A stretch of DNA of 64,000 nt. It comes from Thiotrichaceae bacterium UBA7357. GTDB lineage: Bacteria > Pseudomonadota > Gammaproteobacteria > Eutrophobiales > Eutrophobiaceae. Both the position numbers and the translations under genes were made by a program. A model generated the notes under the pieces. That model was not told the origin of the DNA. It ran no database searches and saw only the letters and a program-made list of their open reading frames with translations. The DNA lies in the NCBI GenBank assembly GCA_002470825.1, contig DKOR01000020.1, positions 37,207 through 101,206 of the forward strand. Direction: 5' to 3'. Every line of letters begins with the position of its first letter. Position 1 is the stretch's first letter. This document shows positions 63,784-64,000 of the stretch, in pieces.

Positions 63784-64000
63784 CTATTGATCGAAATCAT
63801 TCTGTCGCCAAGCCTCATAAACAATAATACTCACTGAGTTTGATAGATTCAGACTGCGGTTTTTCTTTAGCATTGGAATTCGTAAGATTCTATTGGTATT
63901 GAATTTGCTTAATATACTTTTAGGCAGGCCTCGTGTTTCTGGACCAAAAATAAAACTATCTCCCTTACGAAAAACACAATCAGAGTAATGCTTAGAGCCT
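63784..64000 (-). CDS. trmL: tRNA (cytidine/uridine-34-2'-O)-methyltransferase TrmL, C-terminal part
   Basis: Read on the minus strand from the window edge to TAG at 63786-63784 there are 71 codons. They encode the SPOUT knot: FRKGDSFIFGPETRGLPKSI, then RIPMLKKNRSLNLSNSVSII and the ending VYEAWRQNDFDQ. This is the C-terminal half of TrmL, which 2'-O-methylates the wobble base of two tRNA-Leu species. The N-terminal half is outside the window. It converges on gpsA, as in many Gammaproteobacteria. Confidence 0.93.
   Translation of the reverse strand, partial: GSKHYSDCVFRKGDSFIFGPETRGLPKSILSKFNTNRILRIPMLKKNRSLNLSNSVSIIVYEAWRQNDFDQ

Noticed and set aside
1..64000. CRISPR arrays, tRNA or rRNA genes, insertion sequences, integrases
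   Set aside because: No repeat-spacer pattern, no cloverleaf-like segments and no transposase or phage integrase motifs were seen in the intergenic stretches; XerC is the housekeeping recombinase.

Overview
This 64 kb window is chromosomal DNA of an AT-rich, free-living type of Gammaproteobacterium. The evidence is gene order. It carries suhB divergent from trmJ, purM divergent from a DUF2066-PerM-Hda run, and ilvI-ilvH-ilvC followed by a Psd-like gene, pssA and leuA. It also carries dapF-DUF484-xerC, then hslV-hslU-DUF971-ubiE-ubiJ-ubiB, and gpmI/envC/ctpA opposite rhodanese-secB-gpsA with trmL. A type IV pilin next to sucC fits the same group. I cannot name a genus. No tRNA, rRNA, insertion sequence, integrase or CRISPR array was recognised.

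Layout. 1-387: 5' part of sucC (minus). 576-3084: major pilin pilA and a large GT-C-like membrane protein. 3343-14799: a glycan cluster of GT2, a DUF354 GT-B-like protein, an AsnB-type amidotransferase, a six-hairpin (alpha/alpha) protein, three SAM methyltransferases, a fused two-domain oxidoreductase, a UPF0104 membrane protein and a left-handed beta-helix acyltransferase; no Wzx/Wzy or ABC exporter is seen. 14828-24710: housekeeping (suhB, trmJ, methyltransferase plus polyprenyl-phosphate GT2, purM, DUF2066, PerM-type permease, hda, wrbA, ArsC-like, YihY). 24782-37639: proS, branched-chain amino acid and phospholipid genes, a UDG-4-like protein, rimI, cysM, an exonuclease and rlmD.

37636-46295 looks like a peptide-uptake/peptidoglycan set (substrate-binding lipoprotein, L,D-transpeptidase, two permeases, nagZ). 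It is split by about 4 kb of unrelated material: a decayed hemerythrin-GGDEF gene, a TPR protein, a histone-H1-like basic protein, a two-helix membrane protein and a 515-base gene-poor stretch. 46674-64000 is core: MscS channel, dapF, DUF484, xerC, hslVU, ubiquinone genes, an alpha/beta hydrolase, ctpA, envC, gpmI, rhodanese, secB, gpsA and the 3' end of trmL.

The points most worth a second look are: (1) a Psd-like protein in which the residues aligned with the Asp, His and pyruvoyl-forming Ser are all replaced; (2) a UDG family-4-like protein without two of the four Fe-S cysteines; (3) a hemerythrin-diguanylate cyclase whose sensor domain carries a frameshift, an in-frame TAA and a changed iron ligand while the GGDEF domain is intact; (4) the pilin/GT-C pair and neighbouring glycan cluster; (5) the split peptide-uptake/recycling set; (6) a short leader-peptide-like ORF in the inserted region. 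All calls are by eye from translated sequence and family knowledge; no search was run.
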